Origin: Sphingobium quisquiliarum P25
GTDB lineage: Bacteria > Pseudomonadota > Alphaproteobacteria > Sphingomonadales > Sphingomonadaceae
Direction: 5' to 3'
DNA length: 32,500 bases
Assembly: GCF_000445065.1 (NCBI RefSeq)
Contig: NZ_ATHO01000149.1
Span: 1 to 32,500, forward strand
The position numbers were made by a program, and so were the translations under genes. Position 1 is the first letter of the stretch; each line of letters opens with the position of its first letter. Shown piece by piece: positions 9,110-16,761 of the stretch. The notes beneath the pieces were generated by a model. The model had not been told where the DNA came from and made no database searches. It saw only the letters and a program-made list of their open reading frames with translations.

Positions 9110-9128
9110 CGCTCGTTCTTCGCGAGCG
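9110..9128. promoter_or_regulatory. Inverted repeat in the leader of the BVMO operon
   Basis: CGCTCG and CGAGCG form a perfect 6-bp inverted repeat around a 7-base loop. It lies between the predicted transcription start (about 9135) and the ribosome binding site. It could be a repressor operator or a short leader hairpin. No regulator gene adjoins the operon. Confidence 0.35.
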
Positions 9129-9141
9129 AATCCTTGAGGAA

Positions 9142-9170
9142 AGTATACGCTACCGTTTCCAGTTGGACAA
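9142..9170 (-). promoter_or_regulatory. Sigma70-type promoter of the minus-strand catabolic operon
   Basis: On the minus strand TTGTCC (9165-9170) and TATACT (9142-9147) are separated by exactly 17 bases. This is a good match to the housekeeping -35/-10 consensus. It lies about 50 bases before the first gene and after the sulfatase remnant, so the whole operon can be read from here. Confidence 0.65.
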
Positions 9171-9246
9171 TGGGCGGCTTGCTTTTCCCTTCAACCGAAA
9201 TCCCCTTATGCGGAAATGCCCTTCCTTCCTGAATTGCAGCGGATCT

Positions 9247-9562
9247 GCCAAGCCGCTTGAGCGTCGCCATGACGCGCCCAATATTCTGGTCCATCCGATC
9301 AACCATCGCCGCATAGACTTCCATTTTTGCGGGCTTCTATCGCCTTCTTCGGCGGGGTTAGCGACGTCCAGGGCTTCACATCGACCGGCGTATGCGGGCG
9401 AGGGTGGCGGGCACCCGCCCCAGTTGCCCCAGTTCCTTTTGCCGCTTCAGCCGCGCATCGCGCAATGCCTCATAGCCTGCATCATAGCGGCCCTTTATAT
9501 TTGGCGATGACTTTGGGTGGCGCCTTGATCGGCCAGTGCGGCGTCGAATAGGGCAGATGCCC
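9247..9562 (-). pseudogene. Arylsulfatase (AtsA-type) remnant with multiple frameshifts
   Basis: Three pieces of an AtsA-type arylsulfatase follow one another on the minus strand in different frames. First comes LPYSTPHWPIKAP continuing through KGRYDAGYEALRDARLKRQKELG (about 9562-9433). Then, in another frame, DVKPWTSLTPPKKAIEARK. Then, in a third frame, MEVYAAMVDRMDQNIGRV and MATLKRLG (9324-9247). Each aligns in order with the intact arylsulfatase at 27732-29342 (LPFTAPHWPLQAP, YRGYYDDG, MEVYAGMVDRMDWNVGRV). The catalytic Cys region and the C-terminal half are absent. The gene is clearly dead. Its position just upstream of the BVMO operon suggests that operon once began with, or adjoined, a sulfatase. 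Confidence 0.82.
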
Positions 9563-10158
9563 TCACCTTCGCGCCACTGCATGCATCCGCCGACCGGAGA
9601 AGCGACGGGCAAGGCTGGGCGCCCTCTTGAACCCGCTGGCCCACCCGTCGAGAAGGTTCGCCGCCATCTGGACCGGCGTCTCGGTGGACGAGATAGACGG
9701 GGCCCCTCGATCGATTCAGCGTGGCCGCGATCACCGGCACGCCATCAAGGACGCGCGTCTCGACACGCCGTCCGGCTTCGATCATGGTCGGTCGCTCACT
9801 TGGTTCTCGGTAAAGTCCGGCTCTGACGGAAGCTGCCAATCTGGCGGATTAAAGCGGACGATCAGCAATGCATCCTGTTCCCGGTTATTCGCTATTTCGG
9901 TGGCGGTCTCCCCCTTTGAAGAGGCTAAGGTCGCAACCGTCGTCTGCCGCATGTGCGCACGGGCGCTGACGCCTCTATCAGTCGAGCATGGCTGCAAACG
10001 ACGAGCTCGGAGAGGTTTTGTAGGCGTGCGGTTGAGGAATGGTCGAAGCGCCGTGTTATCGAGCATGCCTATGGCACGCTACGCACGCGATCCGCGCCGC
10101 CGGTTTTTTGCTCGTTTGAAGCTTCAGGCGACAGGGCATCACGCCGCCGCCTGTCCGC
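9563..10158. other. Gene-poor interval, no recognisable gene
   Basis: I see no convincing gene in these ~600 bases. Open frames exist on both strands, for example 9782-10066 on the minus strand, but none has family motifs or a good ribosome binding site. The composition and lack of coding signal fit decayed DNA between the two operons. A GC-rich imperfect hairpin at 10125-10153 lies just after the last RidA gene without a T-run. Confidence 0.5.
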
Positions 10159-10629
10159 TTATTTTGCCGGCTTCTTCGCCGCGATCGCCTCGATCTCAGC
10201 CATGGCGCGGCCGCCCAGCTTCGTCGGCAGGGTGATGCGCGAGGGCAGCAGCGGCTGGTCGGCCGCGCCGAAATACAAGGCATAGGCCTCGTTCGCGCCC
10301 TTGGTGTCCATGCGGCCGGTCGCCTGGTCGGGCACCAGATGCACGCGCAGCATGACGATATCGGCCATGGTCATGCCCTCGCCAGCCAGCCAGTTCCTGA
10401 ACTTTTCGTAGATGATCGTGACCTGCGCTTTCGTATCGGCGCCCTCGGGGATCGGCGTGCCGCCCGAGCCGGCGGTGGTGCCGGAGATGAAGACAGTGTC
10501 ATAGCCGGCCGGCACCCGAACCAGATTAGAGAGCGGGCTGCCGGGCCGCTCGGTGCGCTTGATACCTTCAGCCGAAGCGGGAAAAACGATGGCGAGGGCC
10601 AACGGCAAAGCGAGCAACAGTTTTTTCAT
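10159..10629 (-). CDS. Exported RidA/YjgF-family protein (first copy)
   Basis: This 156-residue protein has a Sec signal peptide (MKKLLLALPLALAIVFPASA, residues 1-20) before a RidA/YjgF/YER057c domain. RidA proteins hydrolyse reactive 2-aminoacrylate-type enamines and imines released by amino acid-metabolising enzymes. They are normally cytosolic, around 130 residues and without a signal. The substrate-binding arginine of RidA appears to be kept as R131 in LPSRITLPT, followed by the family's EIEAIA ending. I chose the ATG at 10629 because it begins the signal peptide; the same frame is open further upstream, but only antisense-like sequence lies there. The gene follows the flavin oxidase gene after 11 bp, so the two are probably co-transcribed. 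Confidence 0.85.
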   Translation of the reverse strand: MKKLLLALPLALAIVFPASAEGIKRTERPGSPLSNLVRVPAGYDTVFISGTTAGSGGTPIPEGADTKAQVTIIYEKFRNWLAGEGMTMADIVMLRVHLVPDQATGRMDTKGANEAYALYFGAADQPLLPSRITLPTKLGGRAMAEIEAIAAKKPAK

Positions 10630-10640
10630 GGGATAGTCCT

Positions 10641-11816
10641 TCAGGCGAAACGGTCGGGGCGGAAGGTGTCCAACAGGTCGGCTTTCGGCCCACCCAATAT
10701 CTCCACGGCAGCAAGCTGGCCGATCAGGGGGCCCTGGCTCATGCCGCTGTGCATCGCCGCGACATAGACGTTGCCACAACTCGGGAGCGCGCCGACGATG
10801 GGATAGCTGTCCTTGGGCAACACGCGGTGGCCGAGGGTCACATCGCTGAGCTTCGCCTCGCCGATCGCGGGCACATATTTGCGGGCGAAGGCGAGCAGCG
10901 CCTCGCCGGTTTCCCTCGTCGCCTTGACGTCCGGCGTACCGCCGAAGCTGGAGCCTGTGACGAAACTGCCCTCCGGGTTCTGCTTGATGTTCGCGCCCGG
11001 GCCGAAAGCCAGGCGCGGCAGAGCCATGGGCTTCACCTCTGTATGCGCCAGCACGCCGGTCGAGGTGATCACCGGCACCTTCGCGCCCAGCATCGCCGCC
11101 AGCGGCTCGCAGGCGAGACCCGCCGCCAGCGCGACATTGTCGCAAGCGATCGGCCCCTTGTCGGTCAGCACACGCTTTACCTGCCCACCGGCCTGGTCGA
11201 AGCCGGTCACGCTGACCGGAAACTCGATCTTTGCGCCGTATCGTTTGGCCGCGTCGAACAACACCCGCGTCGCCAGCACCGGATCGACCGTACCTTCGGC
11301 CTCGGCGAAGCTGGCGAAATCGACCGGCCCTGGCGTCACGCCCGGCAGCAGCCGCGTAATCTCAGCCGCGCCGATCGCGCGCACCGGATAGCCCCATGCC
11401 TGCTGCCGCGCGATAGCCTCGCGCATTTTCGCGGCGTCCTCGCCTGCGGTCCAGTCGACGCAGCCTCCCCATTGCATCGGCAGCACATCTGTGCCCAATT
11501 CCGCCTGCAAGCGGTGCCAACCCATGATGCCGAGCAGGTTCAGCATATGATAGGGGCGCGGCCGCTTGGAGCCAGCGTTGAGCCAGGCGAAGCTCTTTTC
11601 GGTCGCGCCCGCGGCGGGCTTTTCCTTTTCCAGCACCGTCACCTTCGCGCCGCTCTTGGCGAGATGGTAGGCGATGACAGCGCCGATGATGCCGCCGCCA
11701 ATCACCACCACCTGTCGGCTCTCGCCAACAACCTGCGCGCCGGCAAGACCTGTCCGCGCCAGCAGCAGCGCCGCGCCCGATGCACCCAGCAGGGTGCGCC
11801 TGTCGATCATCGTCAT
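10641..11816 (-). CDS. Tat-exported FAD-dependent amine/amino-acid oxidase (DAO family)
   Basis: This 391-residue flavoprotein is of the D-amino-acid oxidase (DAO) family, whose members oxidise amines and amino acids to imines with release of H2O2 or transfer of electrons. The N-terminus has a twin-arginine signal (DRRTLLGASGAALLLA, about 5-20), so the folded FAD enzyme should go to the periplasm. The dinucleotide-binding motif VVIGGGIIGAVIAYHLA follows at about 37-53. A GHRVLPKDSYPIVG segment near the C-terminus is typical of glycine/D-amino-acid dehydrogenase relatives. It lies between two exported RidA genes: the upstream RidA stop is one base before this ATG, and the next RidA starts 11 bp after its stop. 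The exact substrate is unknown. Confidence 0.87.
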   Translation of the reverse strand: MTMIDRRTLLGASGAALLLARTGLAGAQVVGESRQVVVIGGGIIGAVIAYHLAKSGAKVTVLEKEKPAAGATEKSFAWLNAGSKRPRPYHMLNLLGIMGWHRLQAELGTDVLPMQWGGCVDWTAGEDAAKMREAIARQQAWGYPVRAIGAAEITRLLPGVTPGPVDFASFAEAEGTVDPVLATRVLFDAAKRYGAKIEFPVSVTGFDQAGGQVKRVLTDKGPIACDNVALAAGLACEPLAAMLGAKVPVITSTGVLAHTEVKPMALPRLAFGPGANIKQNPEGSFVTGSSFGGTPDVKATRETGEALLAFARKYVPAIGEAKLSDVTLGHRVLPKDSYPIVGALPSCGNVYVAAMHSGMSQGPLIGQLAAVEILGGPKADLLDTFRPDRFA

Positions 11817-11817
11817 G

Positions 11818-12285
11818 TCAGTTTCCCTTAACTGGCCGTACGGCCTGAACCTCGATCTCCACCAGCGCCGGGCCGAACAGGCCGGCGAGCCGCGCGGTCA
11901 CGCGCGCGGGCTTGTTCGGCTGCTCCGCCGTGCCGAAATAACGGCGATATGCGCGGTTCATGCCGACACTGTCAGCCTTCCCTGTCGCCTTGTCCGGCGC
12001 GAGATAGACGCGCATCATGACTACGTCGGCGAAGGTCAGGCCTTCTTCGCCCAGATAAGTCTTGAGCTTCTCCAGCACGGTGGTTGTCTGCGCCTCCGTA
12101 TCGGGCACGGGTTCACCGGGCTTCAGGTCGGCGAGCACACCGGCGAAATAGAGCGTTTCATAGTCGGCCGGCACGGTAACGACGCGGGATACGGGCGCAG
12201 CAGGCGCGCCCTTGCGCGTCACCTCGGCTGCTTGGGCACCGCAGGCGAGGGTGAGTGCGAAAATCGTCGTGAATATCTTGGTCAT
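11818..12285 (-). CDS. Exported RidA/YjgF-family protein (second copy)
   Basis: This 155-residue RidA/YjgF protein has an N-terminal Sec signal (MTKIFTTIFALTLACGAQAA). The mature part has the usual layout: a strand with YETLYFAGV, a helix with TVLEKLKTYLGEEGLTFADVV, YRRYFGTAEQP, and the arginine R128 (KPARVTARL) equivalent to the RidA active-site Arg. It ends in VEIEVQA. It is diverged from the other copy but built the same way, so this is an old duplication. It lies 58 bp downstream of the TonB receptor gene and 1 bp before the flavin oxidase. The signal peptide is the evidence for the start at 12285. A periplasmic imine deaminase role is inferred from family and context. Confidence 0.85.
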   Translation of the reverse strand: MTKIFTTIFALTLACGAQAAEVTRKGAPAAPVSRVVTVPADYETLYFAGVLADLKPGEPVPDTEAQTTTVLEKLKTYLGEEGLTFADVVMMRVYLAPDKATGKADSVGMNRAYRRYFGTAEQPNKPARVTARLAGLFGPALVEIEVQAVRPVKGN

Positions 12286-12343
12286 GTCTTGCGTCCGAGC
12301 AAAAGGGACCGGCCGCCGCGAACGAACGACCGGCCAGGGGGCA

Positions 12344-15163
12344 TCAGAGCTTGAAGCGCACACCGGCCCGGAACAGTCGGCCCATGGTGTCGTACAGCAC
12401 CGGGTTGATGCTAATCGGGTTGGCGCCAATGCTGGGGCCATAGGGCATCTGGTAGGGATCCTTGTTCGCGATATTGTCCACCGACAGGAAGGTCTCGATC
12501 CCGTCCATCAGCTTCACGGTGATATTGGCATCGAAATACATCGCCGCTGGCATGCTGTTGTCGTTGATCGTCTGGTTGGCGGTGGTGGAGGTCGGACAAC
12601 CCGACGTGCACTCGATGAAGGCCGAGTTGATATAGCCGGCGCTGAAACCCCGCGCCGTCAACGACAGGCTGAACTTGTCCATCGCATAGGTGGCCGTGCC
12701 GGTATAGCGCCACTTGGGCAGCGAGGTGCGGGCACTGACCAGCGTGCCGTTTGTGCCGACCAGATCAGTCGCCGGCGTGATGCCGTTGTCCGTCCGGCTC
12801 TTGAGAAAGCGGGTGGCGAGGAAACGCAGGCTGACATTCCCGCCCAGCATCGGCCGACGATAGCTTGCCTCGAAATCAAGACCGCGTGCATGGAAGGAGG
12901 CTATGTTGACCGGCGCATTGACGATGCCGGTCAGGATGCCCTCCGCATTGCGGCTGATCCCGGCACAATAGGCGGTCAACCCCTGATAGCATTGTTCCAA
13001 GATCGCGGACGAGCCGATTGATGCGATCTGATCCTTGATCTTGATGTCGTAATAGTCGACCGACCCGGCGAGGCCTGGGATGAAGCTGGGCTGCAAGACG
13101 ACGCCCAGGCCCAGTGTGTCGGCCTTTTCGGGCTTCAGGTCTGGATTCCCTTGGCTGATCGAAACGATCGTGTAGAGCGCGCCGCCGTTGAACGGATCGG
13201 CCACCGCGCTGGTGCCCGCGCCCCCCGCCTGGAACAGTTCGGAGAGATTGGGCGCGCGGATGTCGCGCGACCGGGTGACGCGGAAGGTGATGTCGCTGAC
13301 CGGCGACCAGGTCAGGCCCGCCTTCCACGTGGTGACGAAGCCCGAGGTGCTGTAGTTGGTCGCACGCACCGCGCCGTTGAAGTCGAGCTTTTCCGCGAAG
13401 GGCGCTTCGCTCGCTAGCGGGACCACCGCCTCGACAAAGCCCTCGGTCACATTGTACTTGCCCGTGGTCGCGAGATAATTGCCCACGAAATAGGAGCGGG
13501 CGGGCGACAGCGGATCGTTGCTGCCGGTCACACCCTCGCGGCGATGCTCGACGCCCAAGGCGAGCGAGACCGGGCCGGCCCAGGTGCTGAACGGCTCGCC
13601 CTGCGCGGTTGCGGCGAACACTTCCTGCGTCAGCCTGTTGCGCGCCCAGGTGGTGCCTAGGATATAGTCGCGCGCCGCCTGCGTGTTGACGCCGGTGCCA
13701 AAGATATTGAACGGCACGCAGCCATTGGTCGGATCGGTCAGCGTCGAACGACATACGATCGCGCCGGCATCGTTATAGACCGAATCCGTCGCCGCCGCGA
13801 GCCGCGGCATGATGCTGGTGCGGCCGTCGGTATAGGTGCGGGTAATTGTCTTCTGGCCATAGGCATCCCAGGTCCAGTTCGATCCTAGTGCATCGAAATC
13901 GCCGCGCAGGCCGATCACGCCACGCGTCGCCGAACGCCTTGTCGTCGCGCGGGTGCGGCCAAGGTCGTTGTAGAAGCTCCCCATCGAGAAATTGCCCGTC
14001 ACCTGCGAGCGAAGGGCTTCGGGGATGAAGGCATTGTCTGGCCGGATCGTGACGTTACCAAAACCCCACTGGTAGAAGGCCAGCAGGCTGGTCGTGGCGC
14101 GATTGTAGGACGCTTCGGCATAGATCTCGACATTGTCGGTCAGGTCATAGTCGACCCTGCCGAAATAGCTCTGGCGCGTGGAGGCAGGGGAGATGTCACC
14201 CGACAGCCCGAAATCGGCATATCGCCAGTCGCCACCGATCATCAGGTTGCCACTGACGACGGAACCATAGTTGAACTGCATCGGCGTGCCGCCTTCACCG
14301 AAGTAGGTGCCGCGCAGCGGGCCGGATGTGATGATGCCGCCCGGCGTCGCGGTGGCAAAGCCGACATTGGCTGCGGCGATCAGTGCCGGCTGGCCGTTGG
14401 TCGCGGTGTAGGCGGGGTTGGAGATGATCTTCGCGCCATTATACCATTTGCGATCGCCAATCCCGTCAATGCCTTCGTTCTGCGCATATTCAGCGCTGAA
14501 CTGGATATGGCCCCGGCCGCCCGCGAACGCGGTGCCGGCGGTCAGCGACAGGTTGATGTTCTTATCGTCACCATAATCGGTGACGCCGCCCTGCACTGTG
14601 CCCTTTATACCCGTGAAGTCTTTGTCGAGCACGAAGTTGACGACGCCAGACAGCGCGTCCGAGCCCCAGTTAGCCGATGCGCCGCCGGTGACGATATCGA
14701 CTCGCTTCACCATCGCCTGCGGGATCGTGTTGACGTCGACCAGACCCGCGATGGTGGAAGCGGCGACGCGGCGGCCGTCGAGCAGGATCAGTGTGCGGTT
14801 GGAACCGATGGCGCGCAGGTTGAGCGCATTGATGCCGATGGTGCCGCCGCTGACTGCGCCGGTATAGGCACGGGGGCTGACGCTGCCCGACAGCGAGGGG
14901 AGCTGGTTCACATAATCTGCGATGTTGACCGGTGCCTTGGCATTGAGTTCCGCTTCGCCGATCACCGTGGTGGGCGTGGGCGCCATATAGCCGTCGCGCA
15001 CGACACGGGTGCCCGTTACGATGATGTCGCCGCCGGGTTCCGAAGCCTCCTCCGTGGAGACCTGCGGCGCGGCTGCTTGCTGCGCGGCAGCCGGCATGGA
15101 AACGAGCAATGCGAGTGCCGAGCTCCCCAGCAAAGCCCAGCCGATAGTGCGATCCCTGACCAT
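12344..15163 (-). CDS. TonB-dependent outer membrane receptor (no STN domain)
   Basis: This is an outer membrane beta-barrel receptor of about 939 residues that imports a ligand using TonB-derived energy. A signal peptide (about 1-27, ending PAAAQQ) precedes a short linker with a TonB-box-like DIIVTGTR. A plug domain follows (about 70-200, with GINALNLRAIGSNRTLILLDGRR and GSDALSGVVNFVLDKD), then the 22-strand barrel ending in the aromatic-type terminus VRFKL. The frame also offers a TTG at 15169; I prefer the ATG at 15163. GGGGG lies about 11 bases upstream. It is transcribed with the RidA-oxidase-RidA genes and probably supplies their substrate. The ligand is not predictable from sequence. 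Confidence 0.9.
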   Translation of the reverse strand: MVRDRTIGWALLGSSALALLVSMPAAAQQAAAPQVSTEEASEPGGDIIVTGTRVVRDGYMAPTPTTVIGEAELNAKAPVNIADYVNQLPSLSGSVSPRAYTGAVSGGTIGINALNLRAIGSNRTLILLDGRRVAASTIAGLVDVNTIPQAMVKRVDIVTGGASANWGSDALSGVVNFVLDKDFTGIKGTVQGGVTDYGDDKNINLSLTAGTAFAGGRGHIQFSAEYAQNEGIDGIGDRKWYNGAKIISNPAYTATNGQPALIAAANVGFATATPGGIITSGPLRGTYFGEGGTPMQFNYGSVVSGNLMIGGDWRYADFGLSGDISPASTRQSYFGRVDYDLTDNVEIYAEASYNRATTSLLAFYQWGFGNVTIRPDNAFIPEALRSQVTGNFSMGSFYNDLGRTRATTRRSATRGVIGLRGDFDALGSNWTWDAYGQKTITRTYTDGRTSIMPRLAAATDSVYNDAGAIVCRSTLTDPTNGCVPFNIFGTGVNTQAARDYILGTTWARNRLTQEVFAATAQGEPFSTWAGPVSLALGVEHRREGVTGSNDPLSPARSYFVGNYLATTGKYNVTEGFVEAVVPLASEAPFAEKLDFNGAVRATNYSTSGFVTTWKAGLTWSPVSDITFRVTRSRDIRAPNLSELFQAGGAGTSAVADPFNGGALYTIVSISQGNPDLKPEKADTLGLGVVLQPSFIPGLAGSVDYYDIKIKDQIASIGSSAILEQCYQGLTAYCAGISRNAEGILTGIVNAPVNIASFHARGLDFEASYRRPMLGGNVSLRFLATRFLKSRTDNGITPATDLVGTNGTLVSARTSLPKWRYTGTATYAMDKFSLSLTARGFSAGYINSAFIECTSGCPTSTTANQTINDNSMPAAMYFDANITVKLMDGIETFLSVDNIANKDPYQMPYGPSIGANPISINPVLYDTMGRLFRAGVRFKL

Positions 15164-15220
15164 GTTCAAAATGACCCCCTTTTGTTGCCTTATAATTGCG
15201 TGTCAGTCGGTTGCGGTTCA

Positions 15221-15267
15221 GGTCCGGTGGGCGCGCGGCATCGCTGCGGGAAACATCCCACCGGACC
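15221..15267. promoter_or_regulatory. Perfect 11-bp inverted repeat upstream of the second TonB receptor
   Basis: GGTCCGGTGGG (15221-15231) and CCCACCGGACC (15257-15267) are exact inverted copies separated by 25 bases. They lie between the sarcosine-oxidase-like gene and the receptor gene, about 60-100 bases before the receptor start. No T-run follows on the minus strand, so an operator or leader hairpin seems more likely than an intrinsic terminator. Confidence 0.45.
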
Positions 15268-15299
15268 ATCTTTCCGTCTTGCTTCAGCCGGGCGGCTGC

Positions 15300-16577
15300 T
15301 CAGCCGCCGCTCATCCCATATCCGGCCGTCACATCCGTATGGGACGCCAGGGCGAATGCCTTGGTAAAGCCCGGATCGGCCTCCCCGCTGGTCACGCGCG
15401 CGGCGAGATATTCACCAATCACCGGTCCATGCTTGAAGCCATGGGCAGAACTGCCTCCCGCGATCCAGACATTGTCGTAATCGGGATGGGCATCGATGAT
15501 GAACTCGCCGCCCGCCGCCGTGTCAAACTGGCAAACCTCGTCCTTGGTGATCGGCATGTCGGCCAGCGCGGGCACGCGCTTGGCGATATATTCGCGAGCG
15601 CGGCGCACCTGGTCGGGTGCGACGATACGCTCGGCATCGTCCACGTCCATGTCGCCGCCTCCGACCGGGATCACCTTCACCCCGCCGCCGAAGGGAAAGG
15701 AGGGGTAGGTGGAAAATTCGCCGTTCAACTGCGGGAAATTCGGCCACATGAAGCGCTTGTCGCCGGCCGGCGATCCGAAATAGACGACATCGCAGCGCGT
15801 CACCTTGATCTTGCTGGCGAGAAGTTGCGGGAACATCTTGGGCAGCCAGGGCCCGCAGGCGAAGACGAAGCTGTCGGCGGTCAGCGTCTCCTTTCCGCCG
15901 TCCAGCGTCACCATGTCCATCTTGCGGCCGGACGCCGTGCCCGGCATTGCCCGGCCAAGAACGATCTTGCCGCCCTTCTTCTGGAACTCGTCGGCAATGC
16001 GTAGGATGGCGGCATGCGCGGCGATCATCGCGGACGCTTCATTTTCGACGAAGGCGCCGACCAGCCCCTCCGGATTGATCTGCGGGTAGCGGTGCGCGAT
16101 TTCCTGCGCATCGATAATCTCATATTTTAGGCCATATTTGTCGAACAGTGCCTTCTGCGCCTCGATCCGCGGCGTCCAGGCCTTCTGCATGGCGAAGCGG
16201 ATGCCGGGATAAAGCAGCTTCTGCCCCCACTCCTGCTCGCGCGCGCGCCACAGCTTGATTGCGCGGATGGTCGAACGAGTGAAATGGTCGCTCGCACCGT
16301 AGGCGTGACGGATCTGCCGCGTCTCGCCCGAGGAGGTCGCGCGCGGATTGCCGGGGCCATATGCGTCGACCAGCGTCACCTTGTAACCCTGCTCCAGCAG
16401 CGTCAACGCGGTCCAGGCGCCGAACGCCCCGGCGCCGATTACGACGACATGCGCGCTGTTCCTGCTGATGGCGGGCGCGGCGGCGACCTTTGTCGCGGAA
16501 GCAGCGGCAGCGACCCCAAGTCCCTTGAGAAAGGAACGGCGCGACCCGTTGGCGGAGTTGGCCCGATGTTCGATCAT
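15300..16577 (-). CDS. Tat-exported sarcosine-oxidase-like flavoprotein (MSOX/MTOX type)
   Basis: This is a 425-residue DAO-superfamily protein of the monomeric sarcosine oxidase / N-methyltryptophan oxidase type, which oxidises N-methyl or secondary amino acids. A Tat signal (SRRSFLKGLGVAAAA, about 12-26) directs it to the periplasm. The FAD motif VVVIGAGAFGAWTALTLL starts at about 44. Cys349, in EVCQFDTAAGGEFIIDAHP, sits where MSOX has the cysteine that binds FAD covalently (CMYT...HFIIDLHP). The HGFKHGPVIGEYLA segment (379-392) also matches MSOX. A covalent flavin is therefore likely. It lies between two TonB receptor genes, 184 bp after one and 136 bp before the other, on the same strand. 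The start ATG has only a weak GAAGA site. Confidence 0.88.
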   Translation of the reverse strand: MIEHRANSANGSRRSFLKGLGVAAAASATKVAAAPAISRNSAHVVVIGAGAFGAWTALTLLEQGYKVTLVDAYGPGNPRATSSGETRQIRHAYGASDHFTRSTIRAIKLWRAREQEWGQKLLYPGIRFAMQKAWTPRIEAQKALFDKYGLKYEIIDAQEIAHRYPQINPEGLVGAFVENEASAMIAAHAAILRIADEFQKKGGKIVLGRAMPGTASGRKMDMVTLDGGKETLTADSFVFACGPWLPKMFPQLLASKIKVTRCDVVYFGSPAGDKRFMWPNFPQLNGEFSTYPSFPFGGGVKVIPVGGGDMDVDDAERIVAPDQVRRAREYIAKRVPALADMPITKDEVCQFDTAAGGEFIIDAHPDYDNVWIAGGSSAHGFKHGPVIGEYLAARVTSGEADPGFTKAFALASHTDVTAGYGMSGG

Positions 16578-16735
16578 ATTCTTGTCTTCAGCCCCATAAA
16601 CTCGACATCAAGATAGTGACGAGGAGGTGCAGGCGCGCGCCATCATGCGCCGTAATATTCGGCTCATCCAGCTTTCTTCTTGTCGATTGCCCTCCGAAAC
16701 TTCAGATGCGAGGGCCGATCGTTTTCCCCCAGCTC

Positions 16736-16757
16736 CATGTGAAAAAATTTTTACATG
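16736..16757. promoter_or_regulatory. AT-rich near-perfect palindrome after the STN receptor gene
   Basis: A 22-bp near-perfect palindrome begins CATGTGAAAAA and ends ATTTTTACATG. It lies 5 bases past the stop of the STN-domain receptor and 158 bases before the flavoprotein gene. Its AT core stands out in GC-rich DNA. It could slow or end transcription, or bind a regulator. Confidence 0.4.
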
Positions 16758-16761
16758 CGGA

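Noticed and set aside
8015..9232. A 405-codon open frame on the plus strand
   Set aside because: It is antisense to the first operon gene, whose overlaps and promoter support the minus strand.
9782..10066. A 94-codon minus-strand frame as a possible small gene
   Set aside because: There is no ribosome binding site, no recognisable motif and no partner gene. It is mentioned only within the gene-poor interval.
10125..10153. A GC-rich hairpin as terminator of the RidA gene
   Set aside because: The stem is imperfect and no T-run follows on the minus strand, so a terminator call is not supported.
10630..11145. N-terminal extension of the first RidA gene upstream of 10629
   Set aside because: The extension is antisense-like sequence inside the flavin oxidase gene in another frame. 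The signal peptide begins exactly at 10629.
12309..12337. Repeated ACCGGCC blocks between the receptor and RidA genes
   Set aside because: They are two short direct copies in GC-rich DNA and do not form a convincing hairpin or operator.
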